Origin: DASXTB01 sp036505615
GTDB taxonomy: Bacteria; Acidobacteriota; UBA6911; JACQSX01
Assembly (NCBI GenBank): GCA_036505615.1
Contig: DASXTB010000070.1
Location: 1 to 35,707 of the forward strand
DNA length: 35,707 nucleotides
Reading direction: 5' to 3'
Of the stretch, positions 7,246 to 14,985 are shown one piece after another; the stretch's first letter is position 1; each line of letters opens with the position of its first letter. A program made the translations under genes and the position numbers. Below the pieces are notes generated by a model, which made no database searches, was not told the DNA's origin, and saw only the letters and a list, made by a program, of their open reading frames with translations.

Positions 7246-10200
7246 TTATTTTCCAGCGGAGGCGTCCAGCGCTACGTCTTCGACATGCTGTTGCAGTTGT
7301 AGTTCCGATTGAGGGATGACCTTCCAGAAGAAACGGAGAGAATCATCCCACCAATCCAGCACCTTGCGGGCTTTCTGGCTGGCGGTCAGCTCCCAGTGCA
7401 TGACTAGCAGATCGTAAATGAATTCAGCATCCCCCTGTTGCAGACAGGAGAGTTGCACCATCTCCTGATTGCATTTCTTCGAAAATTGGCGTCCTGAATC
7501 ATACACAAAGGCGAGACCTCCGGACATTCCAGCCGCGAAATTCCTTCCCGTTTTCCCCAGTACTACGACCAGACCTCCAGTCATGTACTCGCAGCCGTGG
7601 TCGCCGACACCCTCCACAACGGCAACTGCGCCGCTGTTTCGAACCGCAAAGCGCTCGCCGGCACACCCCGCAATGAAGACGCGGCCACCCGTGGCGCCGT
7701 ACAGAGCGGTGTTGCCAACCAGTACGTCCTCGACGCTTCTTCGGCGGGGGTTTGAAGCCTTAATGACAATCTCGCCTCCATGCATGCTCTTGCCGAGATA
7801 ATCATTGGTTTCGCCGCTGAGGTGAAGGCTCAACCCAGACAGCACGAATGCCCCGAAGCTCTGACCGGCGCTTCCCGAAAAAAACAAGCGCACAGAACCT
7901 TCCGGCAATCCCGCATTTCCGAATCGCGTAGCCATCACGCCTGCCAGTCGCGCTCCGATGGTGCGGTCGGTATTGTTGATGTTGTAGGAAAGCTCGATGC
8001 ACTGCCGGCCGAGCAAAGGTTCGGCGTCTCTGACTATCTGGAAATTTAAGTCGCAAGTCGCACGCGGAATGTCGAATGTCGAATGTCGAATGTCGAATGG
8101 GGAAGATGATTCAGCGACTTTCGACTTTCGACCTTCGACATTCGGCTCTTCGTTGACTTTCGACCTTCGACTTTCGACTTTCGACTCTACAGGCCGAATC
8201 AACAGTGGGGCGAGATTGAACCGATCCTCGATGTTGATGGGCAGTTCCCGCACCCGTAGCAAGTCGCACCGACCGACCAGATCTTGAACGCTGCGCAGTC
8301 CAAGCTGCGCCAGGATCATGCGTAACTCTTCGGCCACAAAGACGAAGTAATTGACAAGCATGTCGGGCGTGCCGCTGAACTTCGCGCGTAGGTCTCTGCG
8401 CTGCGTGGCGATACCCGCCGGGCAGGTATTTAAATGACACTGGCGGGCCATCACGCACCCGACGGCGACAACGGCAGCCGTTCCGAAGCCAAACTCGTCC
8501 GCCCCCAGGGCCGCGGCCACCGCCACATCACGTCCGGTTTTCAGGCCGCCGTCGGTGGTGAGCACCACTGCGCTGCGCAGCCCGTTCAGCGTCAGCACCT
8601 GTTGCGTTTCCGCCAAGCCGATTTCCCAGGGTAGTCCTGCATGCTTGATGGAGCCGCGAGGGGAAGCGCCCGTCCCTCCGCTATGACCGCTGATTTGAAT
8701 GGCGCCGGCGCCGGCCTTGGCCACGCCTGCCGCCACGATGCCGACGCCGGCTTCGGCGACCAACTTTACATTGATGCGTGCGGCGGGATTAAACTGCTTC
8801 AGGTCGTAAATCAACTGGGCAATATCTTCAATGCTGTAAATGTCGTGGTGGGGAGGTGGGGATATCAAAGTGATGCCGGGCTGGGCATGCCGCAGGCGCG
8901 CGATGTGATCGACGACTTTCTTGGCCGGCAACTGGCCGCCTTCACCGGGTTTGGATCCCTGGGCAATCTTGATTTGAAGCTCGGTTGCGGAGATCAGGTA
9001 TTCCGGGGTCACTCCAAATCGAGCGGAGGCAACCTGTTTAGTGGTGCTGTTGGACCACTCTTCGCCTGGGCGACGCCAGTAACGTTCCGGATCTTCGCCG
9101 CCCTCCCCACAGTTGCTTCTGCCGCCGATGCGGTTCATGGCGATGGCGATGGTGCGATGCGCTTCGGGGCCGAGCGCTCCCAAAGACATGGCAGAGCTGA
9201 AGAAACGCTTGCAGATCTCTTCTGCCGGTTCGACTTGGCTCAAGGGGATCGCGCCGACGGTTTTGAATTCCAAGAGATCCCGCAGCGCCGTCGGTGGGCG
9301 GTTGTAAACCATTTCCGCAAAATCGCGGTAGGATTCCACGCTGCCCGTGGTGGTGGCGCGATGGAACTGGCGTACCAGCGCCGGATTGTACGCATGGTAT
9401 TCGCCGTCTCGCCGGTAAACGTGAAAGCCCGGATGCCCCAGCGGCTCTGGAGCGTCGCAGAATGCCAACGAGTGGCGTTCCAACGTGTGCGCGGCGATTT
9501 CCTTAAGCGTCGCGCCGTCCAGCAAAGCCGGGGTGTCGGGAAAATATCTCCCGGTCAGCCAGGAATCCAGACCCAGGATCTCGAACAGTTGTCCGCCACA
9601 GTAACCGCTCAGCGTAGAGACCCCCATCTTGGAGAACACTTTCAACAGGCCCTGTTCCAGCGCATGCTGATAGAGCGCCTCTGCTTTGGCCCGCGCCGTC
9701 TGAGAGTCTTCGGAAACTATGGATGCAGCAGTTTCAAAGGCCAGATAGGGGGACACCGCCGACGCGCCGAAGGCCAGCAGTGTGGCCATCTGATGCGAGT
9801 CGCGTACTTCTCCAGTCTCAACGACCAGGCTAGCCTGCATTCTCAAACCCTGCTCGATCAGCGCGTGGTGCACAGCCGAGGTGGCCAGCAGCGGAGGGAT
9901 TGGCGCCAGATTTTTGTCGGCGTCTCGATCGGACAGCACCAGGATCGCGGCGCCGTTTTTCACGGCCGCGCATGCCTCCGATTCAATATGGTCTAGGGCT
10001 TCCTGCATCGAGTCGCCGCCCAGATGAGCTGTAAACAAGATTGGGATCGTGGCGGCCCGAAAATCTGAGAGCCGCAGGAGAGTTTCCACCTGTTCGTGCC
10101 GAAGCACCGGCGACGAGAGACAAAGCAGGCGTGAATCGAGCGCGCTCTCATCCAAATAATTTCCCCGCGCCCCAATCGGTGTTTTCAGAGACATCACCGA

Positions 10201-11793
10201 GTATTCGCGCAACGGATCCATGGGCGGGTTGGTGACCTGCGCGAAACGCTGCCGAAAATAATCTGGGAGCAGCCGATTGCGGCTGGAGAGCACCGCCGGC
10301 GGGGTATCGTCGCCCATGGAACCGACCGCCTCTTTTCCCTCGCCTGCCATGGGGCTGACGATCAAGTCGATCTCCTCGCGCGTGTAGCTGAACAGTTTTT
10401 GTCGCCGCAGCAGATCATCAGCGTCAGAGGGGCCTCGCCGGCGCAGTTCCAAGTTCAAAGCCGGTTTGCTCTCTTCGAAGGCCGTTACTTTGTGTTTTAC
10501 CCAAAAGCGGTAAGGGCGCTGCGTGGCCAGTTGATGCTGTACGGCCGCGCTGTTCTGAAACACGCCGCTGGCCGTATCCACAACGATCATTTCCCCGGGG
10601 CCCAATCGTCCACGCTGGGTAATTTTTTCGTCGCTAAGATCAAAGATCCCGGCTTCCGACCCGAGGTAGAGGCGGTCGTCTGTTGTCCTCACATACCGTG
10701 CCGGGCGAAAACCATTGCGGTCCAGCAGCGCCCCAATCAATCGCCCATCGGAAAACGCGATGGCGGCCGGACCGTCCCAAGGCTCGCTGAAACACGACTG
10801 AAATTCGTAAAACGCCTTCACTTCGCAGGACATCTCGCGATCGTTTTCCCACGCCGGGGGAATCAGCCGCGAAAGAGCATGCGGAAGAGAAATCCCGGAA
10901 TGTCGCAGCAATTCAGCGGCTTCATCCAGGCTTTGAGAATCGCTTCCCGTACCTTTTATCACTCTGCCGGCGTGCTGCAGGCCCGGCAAGCTGGTGGGGT
11001 CGGCTTGGCGCGCTTGCATCCAGAGGCGGTTGCCCGTGATGGTGTTGATCTCACCGTTGTGAGCCAGGACATGAAAAGGCTGCGCCAGTTCCCAACGGGG
11101 GAAAGTGTTGGTGCTGAAGCGCTGGTGAAAAATCATCAGGGCGGTATCAAAATCAGGGTGGCACAAATCAGGATAGAAACGGGGAAGCTGCTCGGGAAAC
11201 AATAATCCCTTATAAACCAGAGCGGTGGTGGAGAAGGAAACGATGGAAAAACCCTCCACCTCCAGTTGGGCGATCTCACTTTCAATGCTCAAGCGGGCAA
11301 GATAGAGCCGGCGCTCCGCATCCGGTTGAGGTCCCTCAGGCACCGCAATCAACTGGTAAATTTCCGGCGCCGAATCTCGCAATTCGGAACTCAATATTTC
11401 CGGCTGCGTGGGCACGCGGCGCCAGTGAACCGGCCTCCAGCCAAACTCTTCGACTTTGTTTCCAATCAGCGGTTTCAGGTAGGATTCGCCGCCGCGCGGG
11501 AAAAAGAACACCCCCAACGCCTTCATGCCGGCGCCTCTGAGGGCACTAAACGGCAGGCCGGCAAGCAAAAGCTTCCATGGGATTTGCGCCAGCACGCCCG
11601 CGCCGTCCGCCGTTGCGTTGACCGCCGCCCCCCGATGAACCAGCCGGGTCAACGCGAGCAGGCCGCGCTCTACCAGCTCGTGGCTGCGGCGTCCCTTGAT
11701 GTCAGCCAGAAAACCGACCCCACAGGCGTCACGTTCCAGTTCAGGTCGGTACAGGGGAAAAGACTTATGCTCGGAACTCAGTTTGTCGCCCAT
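7246..11793 (-). CDS. gltB: Glutamate synthase, large (alpha) subunit
   Basis: The enzyme transfers the amide of glutamine to 2-oxoglutarate to make two glutamates. It has 1515 residues. The class II amidotransferase nucleophile is Cys24 in ACGVGF, so a 23-residue propeptide is expected to be removed. The FMN/synthase domain includes GHSGGTGASPRGS, followed by the 3Fe-4S cysteines Cys1113, Cys1119 and Cys1124. The C-terminal GXGXG helix domain starts near residue 1250. Residues about 1200-1248, in the linker between synthase and GXGXG domains, are low-complexity (SKVESRRSKV type) and are encoded by a 7-bp repeat array; the reading frame is kept. No gltD small subunit is nearby, so the partner is elsewhere or the enzyme takes electrons from ferredoxin. 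It is divergent from a LysR-type regulator. Confidence 0.95.
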   Translation of the reverse strand: MGDKLSSEHKSFPLYRPELERDACGVGFLADIKGRRSHELVERGLLALTRLVHRGAAVNATADGAGVLAQIPWKLLLAGLPFSALRGAGMKALGVFFFPRGGESYLKPLIGNKVEEFGWRPVHWRRVPTQPEILSSELRDSAPEIYQLIAVPEGPQPDAERRLYLARLSIESEIAQLEVEGFSIVSFSTTALVYKGLLFPEQLPRFYPDLCHPDFDTALMIFHQRFSTNTFPRWELAQPFHVLAHNGEINTITGNRLWMQARQADPTSLPGLQHAGRVIKGTGSDSQSLDEAAELLRHSGISLPHALSRLIPPAWENDREMSCEVKAFYEFQSCFSEPWDGPAAIAFSDGRLIGALLDRNGFRPARYVRTTDDRLYLGSEAGIFDLSDEKITQRGRLGPGEMIVVDTASGVFQNSAAVQHQLATQRPYRFWVKHKVTAFEESKPALNLELRRRGPSDADDLLRRQKLFSYTREEIDLIVSPMAGEGKEAVGSMGDDTPPAVLSSRNRLLPDYFRQRFAQVTNPPMDPLREYSVMSLKTPIGARGNYLDESALDSRLLCLSSPVLRHEQVETLLRLSDFRAATIPILFTAHLGGDSMQEALDHIESEACAAVKNGAAILVLSDRDADKNLAPIPPLLATSAVHHALIEQGLRMQASLVVETGEVRDSHQMATLLAFGASAVSPYLAFETAASIVSEDSQTARAKAEALYQHALEQGLLKVFSKMGVSTLSGYCGGQLFEILGLDSWLTGRYFPDTPALLDGATLKEIAAHTLERHSLAFCDAPEPLGHPGFHVYRRDGEYHAYNPALVRQFHRATTTGSVESYRDFAEMVYNRPPTALRDLLEFKTVGAIPLSQVEPAEEICKRFFSSAMSLGALGPEAHRTIAIAMNRIGGRSNCGEGGEDPERYWRRPGEEWSNSTTKQVASARFGVTPEYLISATELQIKIAQGSKPGEGGQLPAKKVVDHIARLRHAQPGITLISPPPHHDIYSIEDIAQLIYDLKQFNPAARINVKLVAEAGVGIVAAGVAKAGAGAIQISGHSGGTGASPRGSIKHAGLPWEIGLAETQQVLTLNGLRSAVVLTTDGGLKTGRDVAVAAALGADEFGFGTAAVVAVGCVMARQCHLNTCPAGIATQRRDLRAKFSGTPDMLVNYFVFVAEELRMILAQLGLRSVQDLVGRCDLLRVRELPINIEDRFNLAPLLIRPVESKVESRRSKVNEEPNVEGRKSKVAESSSPFDIRHSTFDIPRATCDLNFQIVRDAEPLLGRQCIELSYNINNTDRTIGARLAGVMATRFGNAGLPEGSVRLFFSGSAGQSFGAFVLSGLSLHLSGETNDYLGKSMHGGEIVIKASNPRRRSVEDVLVGNTALYGATGGRVFIAGCAGERFAVRNSGAVAVVEGVGDHGCEYMTGGLVVVLGKTGRNFAAGMSGGLAFVYDSGRQFSKKCNQEMVQLSCLQQGDAEFIYDLLVMHWELTASQKARKVLDWWDDSLRFFWKVIPQSELQLQQHVEDVALDASAGK
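8049..8196. repeat. Heptamer hairpin array inside gltB (GTCGNNN family)
   Basis: Units gtcgaat repeated four times (with flanking gtcgcaa and gtcgcac) face complementary units such as cgacttt and cgacctt on the other side of a short interval, up to about 8196. The array lies entirely in gltB codons and adds about 49 residues without a stop codon or frame change. Confidence 0.9.
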
Positions 11794-11844
11794 TTCAGCC
11801 TGATCCGATGGGAGTCAGCGGGATTTCCGCCAATATGCGCTTGC

Positions 11845-11871
11845 ACTTATGCCCCAAAAGGAAATATAAGT
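11845..11871. promoter_or_regulatory. Possible regulator site between gltB and the LysR gene
   Basis: The 116-bp divergent gap contains a perfect 6-bp dyad, acttat at 11845-11850 and ataagt at 11866-11871, with a 15-bp spacer. Its position between a LysR-type regulator and its divergent neighbour is where such proteins bind. The dyad is short and the assignment is tentative. Confidence 0.3.
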
Positions 11872-11909
11872 AAAATAGAACTTGCAGATTGCATTCATCT
11901 AAATCGGGT

Positions 11910-12827
11910 ATGGATCTTCGACAACTGGAAATCCTGAAAGCCATCGTGGAGACCGGGTCCTTCACGGGAGCCGGAGAAAAGCTCCACGTCTCTCAGTCCG
12001 CCATCAGCCGCCAGATACTGCTGCTGGAAGAGGAGTTGAAGGAGCCGATTTTTCTACGTATTGGACGCAAGATAAGGATTACGCCCAGTGGAGAGGCGCT
12101 GCTGCAACTGAGTCATCGCGTCTTCCAAGACGTCAAGGAAACAGTAGCGCTCATCAGCGAGAGCAGGGAGACGCTCACAGGGACGCTGCGTCTGGTGGGT
12201 GGTATGACGGTCTGCCTGTATGTCTTTCCTACTCTGCTCAAAGAATTCCGCCGAACGCATCCCAATGTCGAAATCAACGTAACGGGGGGGACCAGCGAGA
12301 AGTTCATCGCAAAAATCCGCGCCGGCACCGTCGACCTTGGTTTGCTCACTTTGCCCATCCAAGAACCGGACCTGGTGACGCTCCCAGTTTTGAAGGAAGA
12401 ATTGCTGCTGGTCACGCATGCAAAGCACCCGTTGTCCCGCCGCAAAAAGATCACTCCTCATGATCTTGCGCGACAGCGATTTGTGGTCTTCGAAGCCGGT
12501 TCCAATACGCGTCGTGTGGTGGATGAATTCTTCCTCCGAGAGAACATACAGCCGCACATCGTGATGGATACCGAAAATGTGGAGATCCTGAAAGGCATGG
12601 TTCGCGCGGATATGGGAATCACAATCATTCCCTATCAGGCCATCGCACGCGAAATTCGAAGCGGCCAGTTTTTTGTCTCGCGCATCGTGGGCCAAAACCT
12701 GTTTCGCGAGACCGCCTGGGTCTACCTGCGATCCAATCGGGTACCCAGAGTGGTGCAGGAGATCTTGAGAGCCTTTGAAAGGATTTTGCCTCGATTGCGC
12801 CTCTCTCCACCCGGGCGGAAAGGGTAG
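11910..12827 (+). CDS. LysR-type transcriptional regulator
   Basis: This is a 305-residue regulator starting MDLRQLEIL, the family's typical first residues, so I use the ATG at 11910 rather than a TTG at 11889. The helix-turn-helix covers about residues 1-60 (FTGAGEKLHVSQSAISRQI). The effector domain follows (from about 90, LVGGMTVCLYVFPTLLKEF), with the two-lobe periplasmic-binding fold. Divergence from gltB across 116 bp resembles the gltC-gltAB arrangement of Bacillus subtilis, so control of glutamate synthesis is a reasonable inference, but the effector cannot be named. The gene ends just before a long repeat array. Confidence 0.88.
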   Translation: MDLRQLEILKAIVETGSFTGAGEKLHVSQSAISRQILLLEEELKEPIFLRIGRKIRITPSGEALLQLSHRVFQDVKETVALISESRETLTGTLRLVGGMTVCLYVFPTLLKEFRRTHPNVEINVTGGTSEKFIAKIRAGTVDLGLLTLPIQEPDLVTLPVLKEELLLVTHAKHPLSRRKKITPHDLARQRFVVFEAGSNTRRVVDEFFLRENIQPHIVMDTENVEILKGMVRADMGITIIPYQAIAREIRSGQFFVSRIVGQNLFRETAWVYLRSNRVPRVVQEILRAFERILPRLRLSPPGRKG

Positions 12828-12828
12828 G

Positions 12829-13077
12829 CAGACGGCAGGAAGCAGGAAGCAGGAGGCAGGAAGCAGGAAGCAGGAGGCAGGAGGCAGAAGGCTATAAGAA
12901 GGCTGTAGGAAGCAGATATCGCGCTATCCGATCTACCTCCTGCCTCCTGCCTCCTGCCTCCTGCTTCCTGCCTCCTGCCGTCTGCTCCCTGCCTCCTGCC
13001 GTCTGCTTCCTGCCTCCTGCTTCCTGCCTCCTGCCGTCTGCTTCCTGCCTCCTGCCTCCTGCCGCCTGCCGAGTGTC
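12829..13077. repeat. Heptamer hairpin array (GCAGGAR family)
   Basis: About nine units of gcaggaa or gcaggag (12829-12893) face about eighteen complementary units (tgcctcc, tgcttcc, tgccgtc) at 12939-13071, separated by a 45-bp spacer. It begins right after the stop codon of the LysR gene. The unequal arms suggest expansion after the inversion formed. It is the longest array in the window. Confidence 0.93.
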
Positions 13078-13179
13078 AATACGCGTCCATCTTAAAAAGA
13101 GATGAAAGCAATGCCACCATTCTATTTTTCTTTTCCAAATAGGCGGAGTTATCCTCTCCCCTAAAAAAGGGCCAGCACT

Positions 13180-13359
13180 ATGGAAATCGGCAACGAGAGG
13201 ATCATTACTATCACTTTAAGTGAATCGGACTGGCGCGCCTTCCTGAACATCCAGCCACAGCCGGTTGCATGGCTGAAACAAAAGATTCAGGAGCAGCTGA
13301 CGCAGGCTCGTGAAGTAGAAGTGCGGAAAGCAGTCGCCAAATCTGCCGCAAACGTCTAA
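13180..13359 (+). CDS. Small uncharacterised protein, 59 residues
   Basis: An ATG at 13180 opens 59 codons to TAA at 13357. The protein is polar and mostly helical in appearance: ITITLSESDWRAFLNIQPQP, then an amphipathic helix rich in Lys, Gln and Glu. There is no Cys, signal or membrane segment. A weak ribosome site (aaggg) lies about 9 bases upstream. Codon use looks like that of the neighbouring genes, and the reading frame sits alone between a repeat array and the hom leader, which argues for a real gene. I do not recognise the family. Confidence 0.5.
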   Translation: MEIGNERIITITLSESDWRAFLNIQPQPVAWLKQKIQEQLTQAREVEVRKAVAKSAANV

Positions 13360-13380
13360 GATAGTTAGAGGTAACAGGAT

Positions 13381-13478
13381 TTGGGGTCAGGTCTTCAGAA
13401 TTTAGTTCTAAATCCTGAAGACCTGACCCCAAGGATTCTGGGAAAAATCTCGTCTAAATCCTGAAGACCTGACCCCAA
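13381..13478. repeat. Three copies of a 25-bp repeat, two inverted
   Basis: A 25-bp unit with core ctgaagacctgacccc occurs at 13408-13432 and 13454-13478 in the same direction, and inverted at 13381-13405. The first two make a hairpin with a 2-bp loop. The last copy ends 3 bp before the hom leader peptide start. Such gacctgacccc text is typical of REP-like palindromes associated with RAYT transposases; that link is from general knowledge, not shown here. Confidence 0.85.
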
Positions 13479-13481
13479 AAT

Positions 13482-13595
13482 ATGAGAAGCTACAACCTGG
13501 CTGCGACCCCCATGATGACGACGGTTGTTCCGATGGCGTCGACGATGACGCTGTTCGGGACGGTGGGGCGGAGTCCGGGTGGGGCTCCGACTTAG
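13482..13595 (+). CDS. Thr/Met-rich leader peptide of the hom operon
   Basis: ATG at 13482 opens 37 codons ending at TAG 13593-13595. Seven residues are Thr (positions 9, 13, 14, 21, 23, 27, 37, mostly ACG codons) and five are Met, with a cluster from MMTTVV (11-16) to STMT (20-23). A terminator hairpin follows 22 bp downstream and the homoserine dehydrogenase gene 84 bp downstream. This is the layout of thrL-type attenuation leaders, in which ribosome stalling at codons for the end products Thr and Met (both made from homoserine) controls read-through. The peptide would have no function of its own. A weak point is the lack of a clear ribosome site upstream of the ATG, where a repeat ends. 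Confidence 0.6.
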   Translation: MRSYNLAATPMMTTVVPMASTMTLFGTVGRSPGGAPT

Positions 13596-13651
13596 CAAGC
13601 AGCGGGTTAGCGTTGCAGCCCACCATCCTGGCGATGGTGGGCTTTTTTTTT
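13569..13651 (+). promoter_or_regulatory. Putative transcription attenuator for hom-thrC-thrB-lysC
   Basis: Three competing structures can be drawn. Hairpin A pairs 13569-13576 with 13582-13589 over the end of the leader peptide. The terminator stem is 13617-13627 with 13633-13643. An antiterminator pairs 13578-13586 (ggtggggct) with 13617-13624 (agcccacc) with one bulged G, using one strand from each of the other two. A ribosome held at the Thr codons would block hairpin A and allow the antiterminator; a ribosome reaching the stop codon covers 13578-13586 and the terminator forms. This is an inference from pairing and position. Confidence 0.6.
13617..13651 (+). terminator. Intrinsic terminator in the hom leader
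   Basis: A perfect 11-bp stem (agcccaccatc with its complement), a 5-base loop and nine consecutive T residues (13643-13651). It precedes the hom ribosome site by about 18 bp, so it can only serve to stop transcription before the operon. Confidence 0.9.
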
Positions 13652-13679
13652 GGCAACAAAGAGTTTGAAGGAGTGACGA

Positions 13680-14975
13680 ATGACCGCGAAATCTGCAGGC
13701 GCGCATGGCGGCAAGCCGGTGTCTAAAGTCGCCATTATAGGCTTTGGAACAGTGGGACGTTCCGTGGCCAAAATACTTTGCGAACACAGCCCGCGCCAAT
13801 TGCAGTTGACGCACATCTATAACCGAAACATCGGACAGAAGAGAGTTCCCTGGGTGCCAAACAATGTCTGCTGGACCGACAATATCGACGCAGTGTTGGC
13901 TTCCGACGTAGACTTGGTCGTGGAGTTGATCGGCGGCCTGAAGCCGGCAGAGGAGTGGATTCGACGGGCTATTGTAGCCGGCAAATCCGTAGTCACGGCC
14001 AATAAGCAGGTAATCGGCCACTGTGGCCCAGAGCTGCTGCACTTGGCGCGCCAGCACGAATGCCAGATTCGATTCGAAGCGTCCGTGGCTGGTGGGATTC
14101 CGGTGGTTTCCGGGTTGAGAGAGGGTCTGGCAGGTGATCGCCTGTTTCGCGTTTCCGGCATTCTTAACGGCACCTGCAACTACATCCTTACTCGGATGGA
14201 ATCGGCGGGTCTGCCCTTCTCGGTTGCGCTGGAAGAGGCGCAGAGCCTGGGATACGCAGAAGCAGACCCAAGCGACGATGTGGACGGCTTTGACGCCCGA
14301 TCCAAGCTGGCAATTCTGGCCAGCATTGGCCTGCGATGTCGCGTCCGCCCACTCGATATCGCGTGTAAGTCCATTAAGGTTATCGAAGCAGTCGATTTTA
14401 TTTACGCACGGCGACTTGGCTGTGCCATTCGACAGATATCACGCGCTGAAAGAAAACTGCCGGCGGGGAGAACACTGTTTGCCTCGGTTCAGCCTGCCCT
14501 GGTTCCGTCCTCCTCACCTCTGGCGCGCGTACAGGGGAGTCAGAATCTGGTGATGTCCACGGGAGAGTTCGGCGGCGAAACGGTTTTCTCCGGATACGGT
14601 GCCGGAGGCGATCCGACCGCGGTGGCCGTCATTTCCGATTTAATTTCGCTGGCGGAAAATCGGCAGAGCCCGGTCACGGACTCGTCGGTGGCGGAAGAAC
14701 CTTATGAGGTCGTGGGCGAATTCAACTCTCCTCATTACGTGCGTTTTACTGTGGAGGACCGTCCCGGTATCATAGCTGCGCTGGCTACCGTGCTGGCCAA
14801 TTACCAGATCAACATCGACGCCGTGCTGCAAGAGCGAGGGCCGGACAAATCCAAACTCCCCTTCGTGATGACGCTCGAGGAGTGCAACACGTCGGTTCTC
14901 GAAGGCGCCCTAAGGGATATCGAGAAGCTTGATTTTCACGTGCAGCCGCTGGTTAGCCTGCCAATGCTGTCTTGA
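13680..14975 (+). CDS. hom: Homoserine dehydrogenase
   Basis: This enzyme reduces aspartate semialdehyde to homoserine, the branch point to threonine and methionine. It has 431 residues. The NAD(P) loop GFGTVG is at 21-26, the NGTCNYIL signature near 165, the catalytic pair Asp205 and Lys209 lies within GFDARSK, and the C-terminal ACT domain starts near 355 (FTVEDRPGIIAALATVL), which usually gives threonine feedback inhibition. The start has a good site (ggag, 8 bases upstream). It is the first gene of hom-thrC-thrB-lysC and lies directly behind the leader attenuator. The length and domain order are those of the monofunctional Gram-positive-type enzyme, not the fused ThrA. Confidence 0.96.
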   Translation: MTAKSAGAHGGKPVSKVAIIGFGTVGRSVAKILCEHSPRQLQLTHIYNRNIGQKRVPWVPNNVCWTDNIDAVLASDVDLVVELIGGLKPAEEWIRRAIVAGKSVVTANKQVIGHCGPELLHLARQHECQIRFEASVAGGIPVVSGLREGLAGDRLFRVSGILNGTCNYILTRMESAGLPFSVALEEAQSLGYAEADPSDDVDGFDARSKLAILASIGLRCRVRPLDIACKSIKVIEAVDFIYARRLGCAIRQISRAERKLPAGRTLFASVQPALVPSSSPLARVQGSQNLVMSTGEFGGETVFSGYGAGGDPTAVAVISDLISLAENRQSPVTDSSVAEEPYEVVGEFNSPHYVRFTVEDRPGIIAALATVLANYQINIDAVLQERGPDKSKLPFVMTLEECNTSVLEGALRDIEKLDFHVQPLVSLPMLS

Positions 14976-14985
14976 TATAAAAATT

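Noticed and set aside
8641..9996. 451-codon open frame on the + strand
   Set aside because: It is antisense to gltB, whose domains and catalytic residues are unmistakable; the peptide has no family character.
12939..13071. Heptamer hairpins as intrinsic terminators
   Set aside because: Long imperfect arms, large loops and no T-run; any termination effect would be incidental.
12829..13077. Possible CRISPR array
   Set aside because: The repeat unit is 7 bp with no spacers and the halves are inverted; no cas gene is present.
13482..13651. Riboswitch or T-box as the hom leader control
   Set aside because: No conserved riboswitch or T-box elements are visible; the Thr/Met codons and hairpins fit peptide-based attenuation better.
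14929..14985. Longer N-terminus for threonine synthase
   Set aside because: The extra 19 codons overlap the end of hom and precede the zinc-ribbon start typical of the family.
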